NCBI RefSeq assembly: GCF_004519315.1
Contig: NZ_SOZE01000027.1
Location: 1 to 64,000, forward strand
Reading direction: 5' to 3'
Length of the DNA: 64,000 bases
Source of the DNA: Mucilaginibacter psychrotolerans
Lineage (GTDB): Bacteria > Bacteroidota > Bacteroidia > Sphingobacteriales > Sphingobacteriaceae
A program made the translations under genes and the position numbers. The notes under the pieces were generated by a model. It saw only the letters and a list, made by a program, of their open reading frames with translations. It made no database searches and was not told the origin of the DNA. Positions 43,366 to 53,400 of this stretch are shown one piece after another (position 1 is the first letter of the stretch; the number at the start of each line of letters is the position of its first letter).

Positions 43366-45720
43366 ATGAAACATCTATATCTATTCTTCCTATTTATGCT
43401 GGCCGCGTTTGGCGTAGCATCCGCTCAAAACGGCACTAACTTTACGGGTACAGTTACTACCACAGCCTCGGCCCCGCTATCGGGTGCTACCGTAAGTCTG
43501 CTGAATACAAATTATGCTACCACTACCAACCAGCAAGGTAGTTTTACCTTTAAAAACGTACCAGTTGGTAGCTATACCCTACATGTAAGCAGCGTTGCTT
43601 ACGCAGCTATCAGCAAGAACATTACCATTGGCGCAGGTAATCAACCCATTAGCATACAGCTAAGCGAGGAAAGCAGCCGCCTGGATGAAGTAGTGGTTAC
43701 GGCGCAGAAACGTGAAGAGAGTGCCCAGCAGGTGCCGTTCAGTATCTCTACCCTATCGGCAAAACAAGTGCAGGAATATAAGATCTGGAACCTGAAAGAT
43801 ATCACCGCCATTGTGCCCAACTTATACTCGGCAGGCCCAGGCGATGACCGTAACGTTACAGGACTAAGGGGCGTTGCCACTACCTCGTACGACCCTGCAG
43901 TAGCTACCTATATCGACGGTGTGAACCAGTTTAGCCTGGATACTTATATACCCCAGCTTTTTGATGTAGAACGTGTAGAAGTATTGCGTGGCCCGCAGGG
44001 CAGTCTGTATGGCCGTAATGCCATGGGTGGCGTTATCAACATCATCACCAAACAGCCCACCAACCAAACCACCGGCTTTGCCGAGGTAAACTTTGGCAGC
44101 TATGGGCAAAAACGTATCAGCGCGGGCATCCGTACGCCGCTGATAGCTGATAAATTGTTCCTTGGTGTTGCAGGCCTTTATAACGGCTTCGATGGTTTTT
44201 ACAACAACCAATTCAACAACACCAAGCTGGATAAGCAGCATTCGTTTTTGGGCAACTATTACCTGAAATACCTTGCATCGCAAACCTTTGCTCTGACGTT
44301 GAACGTAAAGACCTACATCAACCGTAACAACGGCCCCTTTGCTTTATCGGGCTCGCCGGATGATGCTTTAGCAAATCCGTTCCAGGTAAGCCAGAACGCT
44401 ACTACCAAAATGATCGATAACACGCTGAACGCATCGTTATCAGCAAATTATACCGGCAAGGGTTTCAACTTTACCTCGAACACCGCTTACCAAAAAAACA
44501 ACCGTTACTATACATTGCCAATTGATGGTGATTTCTCGCCGGCTGATCAGTATAGCTTAATTAACAATTACGGTCCGGACTTTAACAAGGTAAAGGTTAC
44601 TACACAAGAATTTAGATTCTCCTCACCTGCTTCTGCCACGAAGATTAAGTGGACGGCTGGCCTTTACGGTTTTTACAGATATGCTCCAACTAAAACCGGC
44701 ACGCATATCGGCGCTGACACCGCTTACCTGGGTGTACCGTTCCCTAACTTTAGCACAATCAACACCAATATCGAACGTAACTACGGTACCGCCTTTTTTG
44801 GTCAGGTAACTTTCGCACTCGCCCCAAAAGTGGATTTAACGGCCGGCCTACGTTATGATTACGAGCATAAGAAAGAAGAAGTAAATGGCGAATTAAGGAC
44901 TGATGGTGGTTACGTTATGGTTACCCAGAACGATACCTCGTCTACCGCCAGCTTCAAAGCATTTACACCAAAGCTTAGCCTGGCTTATCATGTTTCTGAT
45001 GCCAATAACCTGTACGCAACCTATAGCCGCGGTTTCCGCGCAGGTGGTATCAGTCAGTTAGGTGCCGATCAATCGCAACCGCCACTGTTTGCTTACAAAC
45101 CAGAGTACAGCAACAACTTCGAAGTAGGCTCCAAAAACTTCCTGCTCGATAATAAATTAAGGGTGAACGTGTCCTTGTTCTACATCTCTATCAACAATGC
45201 CCAAGTGCCAACGCTGGTATTACCGCAGGCCATTACGGTAACCAAAAACGCCGGTAAGCTGCATAGTAAAGGTGCCGAGCTGGAGCTGGCTACTACGGCC
45301 ATCAAAGGCTTCGACATATCGTATAACTTTGGTTATACCCATGCCCGCTATACCGACCTTAACGTGCCCAACAACGGCAGCGTAGTGAGCCTGAAAGGCA
45401 ACCGCCAGGTTTATACGCCTGATGTTACCTCTATGCTGGCCATACAATACAATTATCGTGTAACCGCAGACGTTAAGCTCATTGCCCGCGGCGAATGGAA
45501 ATACCTGGGCAAGCAATACTTCGACCTAGGCAACAATGTAGAGCAAAAATCATACAGCCTGTTCAACGCCCGTTTAGGCGTAAGCACCAGGAAATTCGAT
45601 CTATTTGCATGGGGCAGCAACCTCAGCAACAAACACTATATAGATTATGCTTACGATTTCGGCGCATCGCACCTGGGCAACCCAAGGATGTACGGCGTAA
45701 CCTTGAGGACGAATTTTTAA
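43366..45720 (+). CDS. TonB-dependent outer membrane receptor
   Basis: Outer-membrane transporter of 784 aa. Signal peptide (about 1-20, GVASAQ), carboxypeptidase-regulatory-like beta domain (about 25-105, TGTVTTTASAPLSGATVSLL), plug (about 115-230, with RVEVLRGPQGSLYGRNAMGG) and 22-strand barrel ending in the aromatic-terminated strand TLRTNF. The size is that of a siderophore/vitamin-type receptor (about 700-800 aa), not a SusC (about 1000 aa), and no SusD gene follows. Substrate unknown; the neighbouring sugar dehydrogenase might suggest a sugar or an iron/copper-type ligand. Confidence 0.94.
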   Translation: MKHLYLFFLFMLAAFGVASAQNGTNFTGTVTTTASAPLSGATVSLLNTNYATTTNQQGSFTFKNVPVGSYTLHVSSVAYAAISKNITIGAGNQPISIQLSEESSRLDEVVVTAQKREESAQQVPFSISTLSAKQVQEYKIWNLKDITAIVPNLYSAGPGDDRNVTGLRGVATTSYDPAVATYIDGVNQFSLDTYIPQLFDVERVEVLRGPQGSLYGRNAMGGVINIITKQPTNQTTGFAEVNFGSYGQKRISAGIRTPLIADKLFLGVAGLYNGFDGFYNNQFNNTKLDKQHSFLGNYYLKYLASQTFALTLNVKTYINRNNGPFALSGSPDDALANPFQVSQNATTKMIDNTLNASLSANYTGKGFNFTSNTAYQKNNRYYTLPIDGDFSPADQYSLINNYGPDFNKVKVTTQEFRFSSPASATKIKWTAGLYGFYRYAPTKTGTHIGADTAYLGVPFPNFSTINTNIERNYGTAFFGQVTFALAPKVDLTAGLRYDYEHKKEEVNGELRTDGGYVMVTQNDTSSTASFKAFTPKLSLAYHVSDANNLYATYSRGFRAGGISQLGADQSQPPLFAYKPEYSNNFEVGSKNFLLDNKLRVNVSLFYISINNAQVPTLVLPQAITVTKNAGKLHSKGAELELATTAIKGFDISYNFGYTHARYTDLNVPNNGSVVSLKGNRQVYTPDVTSMLAIQYNYRVTADVKLIARGEWKYLGKQYFDLGNNVEQKSYSLFNARLGVSTRKFDLFAWGSNLSNKHYIDYAYDFGASHLGNPRMYGVTLRTNF

Positions 45721-45721
45721 A

Positions 45722-45801
45722 AGCCCCCTCTAATCTCCCCCGGAAGGGGAGACTTTAGCTTCTTTTTAAGTCCTCCCTCCCGGGGAGGATTTAGGAGGGG
45801 C
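45722..45801. repeat. palindromic intergenic repeat (CCCCTCTAATCTCCCCC type)
   Basis: CCCCTCTAATCTCCCC and GGGGAGGATTTAGGAGGGG form a long imperfect inverted repeat with internal hairpins. A related arrangement occurs at 50362-50445 in this window. Confidence 0.5.
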
Positions 45802-45803
45802 AC

Positions 45804-45842
45804 AAAAAAACCGCCCCGGCAAACCGCCGGGGCGGTTTTTTT
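45804..45842 (+). terminator. strong intrinsic terminator after the TonB receptor
   Basis: CCGCCCCGGC (45811-45820) and GCCGGGGCGG (45826-45835) pair perfectly, with seven A before and seven T after, so it can work in both directions. Confidence 0.9.
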
Positions 45843-45909
45843 GTGCCTTGCTGTAAGGCATCACTTCTACCTGCGACTAAGCCAGCAAAAACCAAAATTC
45901 GCAAACAGC

Positions 45910-46335
45910 ATGAACCACACAAAAACAGGCTACACTTTAGGGGTAGCAGCTACAGCGCTCCTATTAATATGGATAGGCATTTTTAAATTTACGCCCACCG
46001 AGGCAGCAGGCATTAAACCACTGGTAGAGAACAGCTTCCTGATGAGCTGGACGTATAAGATAGGCACAGTACAACAGGTATCCAACTTCATCGGCTTTTT
46101 CGAGATTGTGACCGGCACGCTGCTGGTTTCCTCCTTTTGGCAGAGCAAAGCCGGGTTGATTGGCGGCTACCTTACCCTCATCATCTTTCTGACGACGCTA
46201 AGCTTCCTGGCGACTACGCCGTGCGTTTGGAAAACGGTTGACGGTGTACCCACTACTGATTTCTTCGTGGTGAAGGACCTCGGCTACCTGGCCATCGGTT
46301 TGATGGTTATCGGTACAAATTCGCCAAAAAAATAA
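45910..46335 (+). CDS. DUF417/YkgB family membrane protein
   Basis: Membrane protein of 141 aa with four hydrophobic segments (about 10-28, 55-75, 80-105, 118-136). I chose the ATG at 45910 (MNHTKTGYTL); an upstream in-frame start at 45841 would lie in the terminator. The motifs LIWIGIFKFTPTEAAGIKPLV and NSFLMSW match the YkgB family. E. coli YkgB is an inner-membrane protein of unclear function linked in some reports to hypochlorite (RclC) resistance. It stands 57 bp upstream of a small monooxygenase-like gene and may be cotranscribed with it. Confidence 0.88.
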   Translation: MNHTKTGYTLGVAATALLLIWIGIFKFTPTEAAGIKPLVENSFLMSWTYKIGTVQQVSNFIGFFEIVTGTLLVSSFWQSKAGLIGGYLTLIIFLTTLSFLATTPCVWKTVDGVPTTDFFVVKDLGYLAIGLMVIGTNSPKK

Positions 46336-46393
46336 AACCGGAGCGGAGTGGTTGACGTAAATAACAATACATCTACCTATAGAAAAACAACCA

Positions 46394-46687
46394 ATGATAA
46401 AAGCAGGATTATTAGTAAAACTAACAGCCAAAGCCGGTAAGGAACAAGACGTTGCCGACTTTTTGGAAAGCGCTGTACTGCTACTTGATGGCGAACCGTT
46501 AACCGTAAACTGGTTTGCATACCGCATCAGCGAAAGCACCTTCGGCATATTCGATACGTTTGAGGGTGATGAGGGCCGCCAGGCACATCTGGCTGGCAAA
46601 GTGGCCGAAGCATTAATGGCCAATGCGCCGCATTTGCTGGCCTTAGAGCCAAGCATAGAGCCGGTAGAGATATTGGCCAGTAAATAA
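46394..46687 (+). CDS. antibiotic biosynthesis monooxygenase (ABM) domain protein
   Basis: Small dimeric ferredoxin-like protein of 97 aa, one ABM domain (IKAGLLVKLTAKAGKEQDVADFL … TFGIFDTFEGDEGRQAHLAGKVAEAL). Members are cofactor-free oxygenases, heme-degrading enzymes or reactive-electrophile scavengers; a stress role beside DUF417 is plausible but not proven. Followed by a terminator. Confidence 0.87.
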   Translation: MIKAGLLVKLTAKAGKEQDVADFLESAVLLLDGEPLTVNWFAYRISESTFGIFDTFEGDEGRQAHLAGKVAEALMANAPHLLALEPSIEPVEILASK

Positions 46688-46715
46688 AGAATTTAAGTTA
46701 GGGTGTGATAGGGGA

Positions 46716-46747
46716 AGTCCTCCTGCTTTAGGGCGGGGGCTTTTTTG
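46716..46747 (+). terminator. terminator after the ABM gene
   Basis: A 7-bp stem including G-U pairs (AGTCCTC with GGGGGCT side), then six T (46741-46746). Confidence 0.55.
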
Positions 46748-46776
46748 TTTTAGGTCGGCAATGAAAAGTAGCTATC

Positions 46777-46911
46777 AAGTTCTTCGCTATCGCTCAGGAT
46801 GACAGAAGGAGAAAAGTTTGTTATGCTGAGGTACGAAGCATCTGTTAGCCGATATGCATGACCGCTATGCATAGCCACGAGCAGATCCTTCGCTATTGCT
46901 CAGGATGACAA
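46777..46911. repeat. dispersed Bacteroidota repeat (CTTCGCTATCGCTCAGGATGACA type)
   Basis: TTCGCTATCGCTCAGGATGACA at 46782-46804 and CCTTCGCTATTGCTCAGGATGACA at 46888-46910 are near-identical, and TATGCTGAGGTACGAAGCATCTG at 46822-46844 is their imperfect inverse. This motif is widely dispersed in Bacteroidota. Confidence 0.6.
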
Positions 46912-46923
46912 ATTGGAAAACAA

Positions 46924-46957
46924 AAAAGCCTCCTGTCCTAAAAAGCAGGGGGCTTTT
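46924..46957 (+). terminator. hairpin with T-run upstream of the orphan membrane protein
   Basis: AAAAGCCTCCTG (46924-46935) and CAGGGGGCTTTT (46946-46957) pair with one G-U. A second stop signal between the ABM gene and the gene at 47061. Confidence 0.65.
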
Positions 46958-47060
46958 CAGCTTCAAAATATGCGTTTTATACCTTTTATCAAATAAATTT
47001 TTTTTGAATAAATTTTTTGAATTTTTTTATTTAACTTGCTGAAAGATAAACCTTTCACAA

Positions 47061-48737
47061 ATGTTAAAAGTAAACTACAAAGGTCGTAGCAGTGTTTTGC
47101 AGGCCGCCATCGAGCAAATTAATTTACTGCTTGAAAATTCTGAATTTTACAATGAAATTTCTGAAAAAGCCACTTTTAAGGAATCTGATGGAACAGTACA
47201 CAAGATATCGACTCGCTTGCGAGAGCTTGACGAAGAAATAACAGTTACGGGTTACCTCAAGATCAAAGCAATACCGACAACATTTAAGGAAAATCAAATT
47301 AAGATAAGTATCACAGAATTGGGGCATGATATACCTAATGCTGTAAAACTTGTTATAATAGAAATTATAAAAAATAAATTTGCTGGCGATGAATCGTCAG
47401 AGCTGCCAAAGTCTATCGGTCTTATTGCTGAGGAAATGGCGCGAAATTCAATTTACCGTCAACCAACATATGGGAACACTGTTCAGGGCCTAGATCTTCA
47501 ACTTGACTTGCATACACAAAAGATCTGTGAAACATACAACGCCTCTTCCGCCGCGACAAGGAGCGTACTTTATCTTCTATTACTGGTAAGTGTAGTTTCG
47601 TTACTGGCGGTTTTCAATAGTAACCCCATTTTTAATTGGCCAAATGACAGAATGCATAGTTATGAAAAAAGACGTATTCATGATTTGAGATTGATAGACA
47701 CTCTGAAACATCAGAGTAATGCTGACACTAAAAACAAGATTAAGATCGATTCGTTAGCAAGGGATACCATACTAGGAAATCAGGAAGAAAGCAATTTCCA
47801 AAAAACATACGTAGACTATTTTTCTGTAAAAGTGCCTATCATCGGAATTCAGATTGATTTAAACGACATGGTCGCGATTACAGCGCTATCCTTTGCGATT
47901 CTTCTGTACTTATTAAGATTTGCTATAATTCGCGAAAAAAGTAATTTAAAATTAGCGTTCAATTCAATTTCTGAACGTTATCCTGATCATGCGAACTTCA
48001 AAGATTTTAAAGAAAAAATAGAGGCAGACCGAAAAACTGAATATTATGGAAAACCCAAGGCTATTAGTTATGAAGATCAAAAAGCAAACAAAGAAATAGC
48101 TAAAAAGAAAAAAACAAGCGATTATCAATTCATAGTACCTAAAACTGCGCAGAATCAAATTCCTCCAATACCAGAAAATGCAGAGAAATGGCGGCGGTTA
48201 ATAGCAGACATCAATTTCACGCGTAGAAGGAGTCATTATAACTTTCTTTCAATGAATGAAATCTTTAATTTACCATACCTAGATATAAGTGAAAATAGGA
48301 CGCAAGATAAAGGCGTGGTATGGTTGGTCAACCTTTACCTCTATTATTTTTTCTTTTTGATTTACAGTTATATACTTTTTAACGATTTCTGCTCGTATGA
48401 TAAGGGGTTAATAAAAAATGCTCCACATACCTTTTTTATAATGATAATTGAGATTTTTGGATATTTCGTTGTTTATCGTTTGTGCCAAGCCTGTATCAAC
48501 CAAAAAACAGCGGTTAGGGTATTATTTTTAGATTTCTATTACAGCCAATATTTTTACGATTACCACAAAACACACTCTACCACGCCTTCGAGGCTTTTTT
48601 TTAGGGTTTGGTTCCCCGCGATTTTTCTATTGGTCATGATAGGGATTAGCGTTCTTTATAGACTGTATTTTCCCCATCTATTTAACGAAGGTTTTATCAA
48701 AGCGTTCTTCAAATACGGATTTTACTATTGTGATTAA
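47061..48737 (+). CDS. orphan AT-rich membrane protein, unknown function
   Basis: Protein of 558 aa, family not recognised. An N-terminal soluble part (about 1-160) has a coiled start (SSVLQAAIEQINLLLENSEF), then predicted membrane segments at about 166-186, 270-290, 425-450, 458-485 and 518-538. Between 291 and 415 is a basic, coiled-coil-like cytoplasmic segment (KKKKTSDYQ). No signal peptide. The coding sequence is clearly more AT-rich than its neighbours, and repeats and terminators flank it, suggesting recent acquisition. No transposase or toxin-antitoxin partner is adjacent. No defence domain was identified; a membrane effector or transport role is only a guess. Confidence 0.75.
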   Translation: MLKVNYKGRSSVLQAAIEQINLLLENSEFYNEISEKATFKESDGTVHKISTRLRELDEEITVTGYLKIKAIPTTFKENQIKISITELGHDIPNAVKLVIIEIIKNKFAGDESSELPKSIGLIAEEMARNSIYRQPTYGNTVQGLDLQLDLHTQKICETYNASSAATRSVLYLLLLVSVVSLLAVFNSNPIFNWPNDRMHSYEKRRIHDLRLIDTLKHQSNADTKNKIKIDSLARDTILGNQEESNFQKTYVDYFSVKVPIIGIQIDLNDMVAITALSFAILLYLLRFAIIREKSNLKLAFNSISERYPDHANFKDFKEKIEADRKTEYYGKPKAISYEDQKANKEIAKKKKTSDYQFIVPKTAQNQIPPIPENAEKWRRLIADINFTRRRSHYNFLSMNEIFNLPYLDISENRTQDKGVVWLVNLYLYYFFFLIYSYILFNDFCSYDKGLIKNAPHTFFIMIIEIFGYFVVYRLCQACINQKTAVRVLFLDFYYSQYFYDYHKTHSTTPSRLFFRVWFPAIFLLVMIGISVLYRLYFPHLFNEGFIKAFFKYGFYYCD

Positions 48738-48869
48738 GTAGCAGGTGTATTCGTTTGTGTTTTGAACTCTAATATTAGTCATTGTTTGTCGTCACAGCAG
48801 GACCTCCCGGCAGAAGACGTTGTCGATGGGCAAATAAGCGTGAATTGCACTAATATCGCTCACTTTACA

Positions 48870-48898
48870 AAAAAGCCTCCCGTTAAACAGGAGGCTCT
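48870..48898 (-). terminator. intrinsic terminator of the efflux operon
   Basis: On the minus strand GCCTCCTG pairs with CGGGAGGC (one G-U) around a 5-nt loop, then a T-run; 28 bp past the stop of the outer-membrane factor gene. Confidence 0.8.
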
Positions 48899-48925
48899 TG
48901 TTATATATATAGGTGTTAATATTAT

Positions 48926-50341
48926 TTATTTCCAGCCGCCGCCTAAGGAGCGGTACAATTCGGCTACTGCACTTAACTGAGTACGTTTTACGGTAGCCAG
49001 TTCCAGCTCGCTTTGCAATACGTTGCCCTGTGCGGTAATTACTTCGAGGTAATTGGCCAGGCCATTCTTGAACAACAGGTTGGCATTGGCGGTTGCCTGC
49101 TGTAGGGTTTTTACCCGGTTGGCAGCTATGGCCTGCTGTTGTTTCAGCTTCTCAATCTTCACCAATGCATCGCTCACTTCGCCTACTGCGTTCAGTACCG
49201 ATTGGCGGAACTGCAGCACGGTTTTCTCGCGTTCTACCTTGGCAACTTCAAACTGCGTACGCAGTTGTTTCTTCTGGAAGATGGGCTGCACAATGCCGCC
49301 CGCTACCGTACCGAACAAAGAGGCAGGCAGGTTGAACCAGTTGCTGGCCTTGAAAGAATTTACGCCACCGCTGGCGGTGATGGTTAATGACGGATACATG
49401 GCAGCCTTGGTAATACCCACGTTGGCATTAGCAATAGTAAGCGCCAATTCGGTGCTTTTTACATCGGGCCTGCGGCTTACGACGGCGGATGGCAGGCCTG
49501 CCGATAAATTATCGGGGATAGTCAAATCATCTAATTTCGCGCTGCGGGCAATCTTATCAGGCAATTGACCGGCCAGGATGCTCAGGGCATTTTCCTGTAT
49601 AGTAATGTTCTGTTCGAATTGGGGCACCAGTCGTTCTGCTGCCTGGCGCTGTGCTTCGGCCTGCTGCACGGCCAGGGAGGTAACCTGCCCGGCATCGTAC
49701 TGTAAGCGGATGATGCGCAGGGTGCTATCGTTCAGCCTTACGTTGCGTTGGGCAATGTTCAATTGTTCATCCAGCATCAGCAGGTTGTAATATCCCTGCG
49801 ATACACTGGCCACGATATTGGTTTGGATGGCCTTTTTGGCTTCGGCAGTTTGCAGGTATTGGGCCAACGCAGCTCGCTGGCGGTTCTTTATCTTACCCCA
49901 TATATCTGCTTCCCATGACAACGCAAGGTTGGCAGAGTAATCTTCTACATGGCTGGTGCCGATACCAAACTGGGCGATGCTTAAGCCGGTGACACTGTTG
50001 TCGCTGGGGCGGTTGCTGCTGGCGGTAACATTGAGCGCAAGGTTGGGCAGATAATCCCACTTAACCCTGCTAAACAGCAATTGCGACGATTCGATGTTCT
50101 TCACCGCTATCTGCATATCGTAGTTTTTGGCTATCGCGCTGTCAATCAGCTTTTGCAGCGTTGCATCGGCAAAAAAGTCTTTCCATTGTATATCGGCAAC
50201 GCTGGTGGTATCGCCTACGGCTGCCACGTTCCTGAACTCGGCAGGCAAAGCCGGCTTGGGCGTTTCGGTATCTTTCGAAACTGAACAGGCACTTAATACT
50301 AAAAGCATTAATGCTGTTGCCCCGTTTATATATTTTTTCAT
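48926..50341 (-). CDS. RND efflux outer membrane lipoprotein (NodT/OprM family)
   Basis: Outer-membrane channel of 471 aa. Lipoprotein signal peptide with lipobox LSAC (about 16-19), two OEP repeats (about 60-255 and 260-455) with the long helical hairpins (QRQAAERLVPQFEQNITIQENAL) and VSRRPDVKSTELALTIANANVGITKAAMYPSL, typical of the NodT family. It forms the exit duct for the RND pump encoded upstream in the same operon. A palindromic intergenic repeat lies in the 108-bp gap to the pump gene. Last gene of the operon. Confidence 0.95.
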   Translation of the reverse strand: MKKYINGATALMLLVLSACSVSKDTETPKPALPAEFRNVAAVGDTTSVADIQWKDFFADATLQKLIDSAIAKNYDMQIAVKNIESSQLLFSRVKWDYLPNLALNVTASSNRPSDNSVTGLSIAQFGIGTSHVEDYSANLALSWEADIWGKIKNRQRAALAQYLQTAEAKKAIQTNIVASVSQGYYNLLMLDEQLNIAQRNVRLNDSTLRIIRLQYDAGQVTSLAVQQAEAQRQAAERLVPQFEQNITIQENALSILAGQLPDKIARSAKLDDLTIPDNLSAGLPSAVVSRRPDVKSTELALTIANANVGITKAAMYPSLTITASGGVNSFKASNWFNLPASLFGTVAGGIVQPIFQKKQLRTQFEVAKVEREKTVLQFRQSVLNAVGEVSDALVKIEKLKQQQAIAANRVKTLQQATANANLLFKNGLANYLEVITAQGNVLQSELELATVKRTQLSAVAELYRSLGGGWK

Positions 50342-50361
50342 TTTGTGTTTTGTTAAAATTT

Positions 50362-50445
50362 AGCCTCTCCCCAAACCCCTCTCCGGGAGAGAGGGGCTTA
50401 AGATTTTTTTGAACCCTCCCCTCCGGGGAGGGCAGGGTGGGGCTG
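50362..50445. repeat. palindromic intergenic repeat inside the efflux operon
   Basis: Two G/C hairpins, CCCCTCTC-CGG-GAGAGAGGGG and CCCTCCCC-TCCGG-GGAGGG, with the same layout as 45722-45801. It lies between pump and outer-membrane factor genes and might cause partial termination or mRNA processing. Confidence 0.5.
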
Positions 50446-50449
50446 GTAT

Positions 50450-53400
50450 TTATATCATCTCCGGTTTTAATTCACCTACGTGCTTGTCGCTACCGTCGGT
50501 ATTCTTATTCCGGTGTCTATCGAATGGTACGCCGCTGATGCGTTCCTGCAAATGCTGGAATATCACGAACAGTACCGGGATGATGAATAAGCCCAGCAAT
50601 ACGCCGGATACCATCCCGCCGGCGGCGCCGATACTGATAGAGTGGTTACCCTGGGCCGATGGGCCGGTGGCTATACTCATTGGGAACAAGCCGAACACGA
50701 AAGCGAGCGAAGTCATCACAATCGGGCGTATCCTTAAGCGGGCTGCCTCAATGGCTGAATTGACCAGGCTCATGCCGCTGCGTCGTTTCTGCACCGCAAA
50801 CTCTACAATCAGGATGGCGTTCTTGGCCAGCAAACCGATGAGCATGATGAGCGCTACCTGTACGTAGATGTTGTTTTCGATACCGGTTAAACCCAATACC
50901 GCAAACACACCAAACAAACCGGTAGGGATAGAAAGGATAACCGCCAACGGCAGGATATAGCTTTCATATTGTGCCGATAACAGGAAGTACACGAATACCA
51001 AACACAGCAGGAACACTACGGTTGATTGCCCGCCTGATGATATTTCTTCGCGGGTTTGGCCCGAGAACTCGTAGGTAAAACCGTCAGGCAGTTCTTCTTT
51101 GGCCGTTTCTTCAATAGCTTTAATGGCATCGCCCGAGCTAAAGCCCGGTTTAGGGATGGCATTTACTTCGATTGAGTTGAATAGGTTATAGCGCGAAGCC
51201 GTTTCTGAACCGTAAACGCGGGTAAGTTTCACCAGTGTGTTTATCGGTACGTTTTCGCCTTTATTGTTCTTAACAAATACGCGATCGATAGTGCTTGGGT
51301 CGGTGCGGTCTTGCACATCTGCCTGTACCACCACGCGGTAATATTTACCGAAACGGTTAAAGTCTGATGCTTGTGCCGTACCGAAGTAGGCCTGCATGGT
51401 AGAGAGGATGTCTTTGACATTTACGCCCAGTTGACTGGCTTTTTCGTCGTCGATATCCAATTGCAATTGCGGATAATCGGCTTTGTACGATGTAAATGCA
51501 TAGGCAACAGCCGGTTTCTGCATGAGCTTGGCAATAAAATTATTGGTGATGCCGCTGAATTTATCCAGCTTACCGTTGGTTTTATCCTGCAATACTACAT
51601 CCAGCGCTTCCACGTTGCTAAAGCCTGGTACAGTTGGGAAACTGAACACGAAGAAAGTGCCGCCCAGTACAGCGCCTAATTTGCCGCGCACGATGTTTTG
51701 TATCTCGTCGATATTTTTCACCTCGCCCCTATCGTCGGTTGGTTTAAGCAACAGGAAGATTACACCGGCAGACGGGCTGCTGGATTGAGTAAGGAAGTTG
51801 AAACCCGATAAAGCGGTTACAAACCTGGCAGATGGCAGCGTTTTCAGCTGGTCTTCGGCTTGTTTGAATATCTTGTTGGTACCGGCAAGGGAAGTACCCG
51901 ATGGCGTAGAAACCGCAATGGCCACAAAGCCCTGATCCTCAGTTGGGATAAAGCCTGTTTTGGTACGGTTCACCATAAACACGGTAACAGCAATCAGTAC
52001 GGCAAGGCCTGCCATGCTTACCCATTTATTTTTGATAAGCACTTTTACGCCGCCTATGTACCTATCGGTAATGTAGTTGAAGCTGCCGTTGAAGCCCGCA
52101 TAAAACTTATCCGCAAAGCCTTTTTTAGGTGCTTCTTTTCCATCGGCAGTATGCTTGTTCTTCAGGAACAGGGCCGCCAGGGCTGGGCTCAAAGTTAAAG
52201 CGTTAACCGCCGATATGATAATGGCTATGGCCATGGTAAGTGCAAACTGTTTGTAGAATATACCAGTAGAACCACTCATGAAACTCACGGGCAGGAACAC
52301 CGCAGCCATTACCAACGTAATCGAAATGATGGCGCCGGTAATTTCGTGCATGGCCTCGGTAGTTGCTTTCTTAGGGCTAAGCGTAGGGTCGTGCTCCATC
52401 TTGGCGTGCACGGCCTCAACCACCACAATGGCATCATCTACTACGATACCAATGGCGAGCACCAGCGCAAACAGGGTTAGTAAGTTAACCGAGAAGCCGA
52501 ACAGGTTCATAAAGAAGAACGTACCGATGATAGCCACCGGAACCGCGATAGCGGGGATAAGGGTAGAGCGGAAATCCTGCAGGAAGATGAACACCACAAT
52601 GAACACCAGTATGAAGGCTTCTATCAAAGTATGTTCTACCTGCTTGATGGATTCGTCCAAATCGGTTTTGGTGCGATAGAACTGGTTGTATTTGATACCC
52701 GGAGGGAAGCTTTTAGAGGCTTTCTCCATCAGCTTATCAATCTGTATCTGTATCTCGTTCGCATTAGAGCCGGATAACTGAATAACACCTAATATAACGC
52801 CATCGTGCCCGTCGAGGTTGGTGTAGCTATTGTACGAATAAGCACCCAGTTCTACACGCGCCACATCTTTAAGGTGCAGTACGCTACCATCTGCATTGGC
52901 GCGGATAGCGATATTCTGGTATTCTTCGGGCTTGGTAAGCTTGCCTTTATATTTAATTACATACTCGAACGATTGGCTGCTGTTCTCACCGAAACGCCCG
53001 GGGGATGCTTCCAGGTTTTTATCCTGTATGGCGGCCATTACTTCGGCCGGGGTAACTTTGTAAGTGGCCATTTGCGTAGGGTTAAGCCATACGCGCATGC
53101 TGTAATCCTTAACACCACCAAATACCTGTGCAGAACCTACGCCGGGGATACGTTTTATCTCGGGTATGATGTTTATCTGCGCGTAGTTAGCCACAAAGGT
53201 TTGGTTAAACTTGGTGGTATCCTCGGTATAAATGGCTATTGCACCAATAAAGCTGTTTTGCTGCTTGGTTGTTGTAATACCGTATTGCACAACCTCTGCA
53301 GGCAGCTGGCTGGTGGCCTGCGACACGCGGTTTTGCACGTTTACGGCAGCCTGATCGGGATCGGTACCTTGTTTAAAGTAAACGGTGATACCCAGCGAAC

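Noticed and set aside
43366..45720. SusC-type glycan receptor
   Set aside because: The length of 784 aa and the absence of a following SusD gene point to a smaller TonB receptor class.
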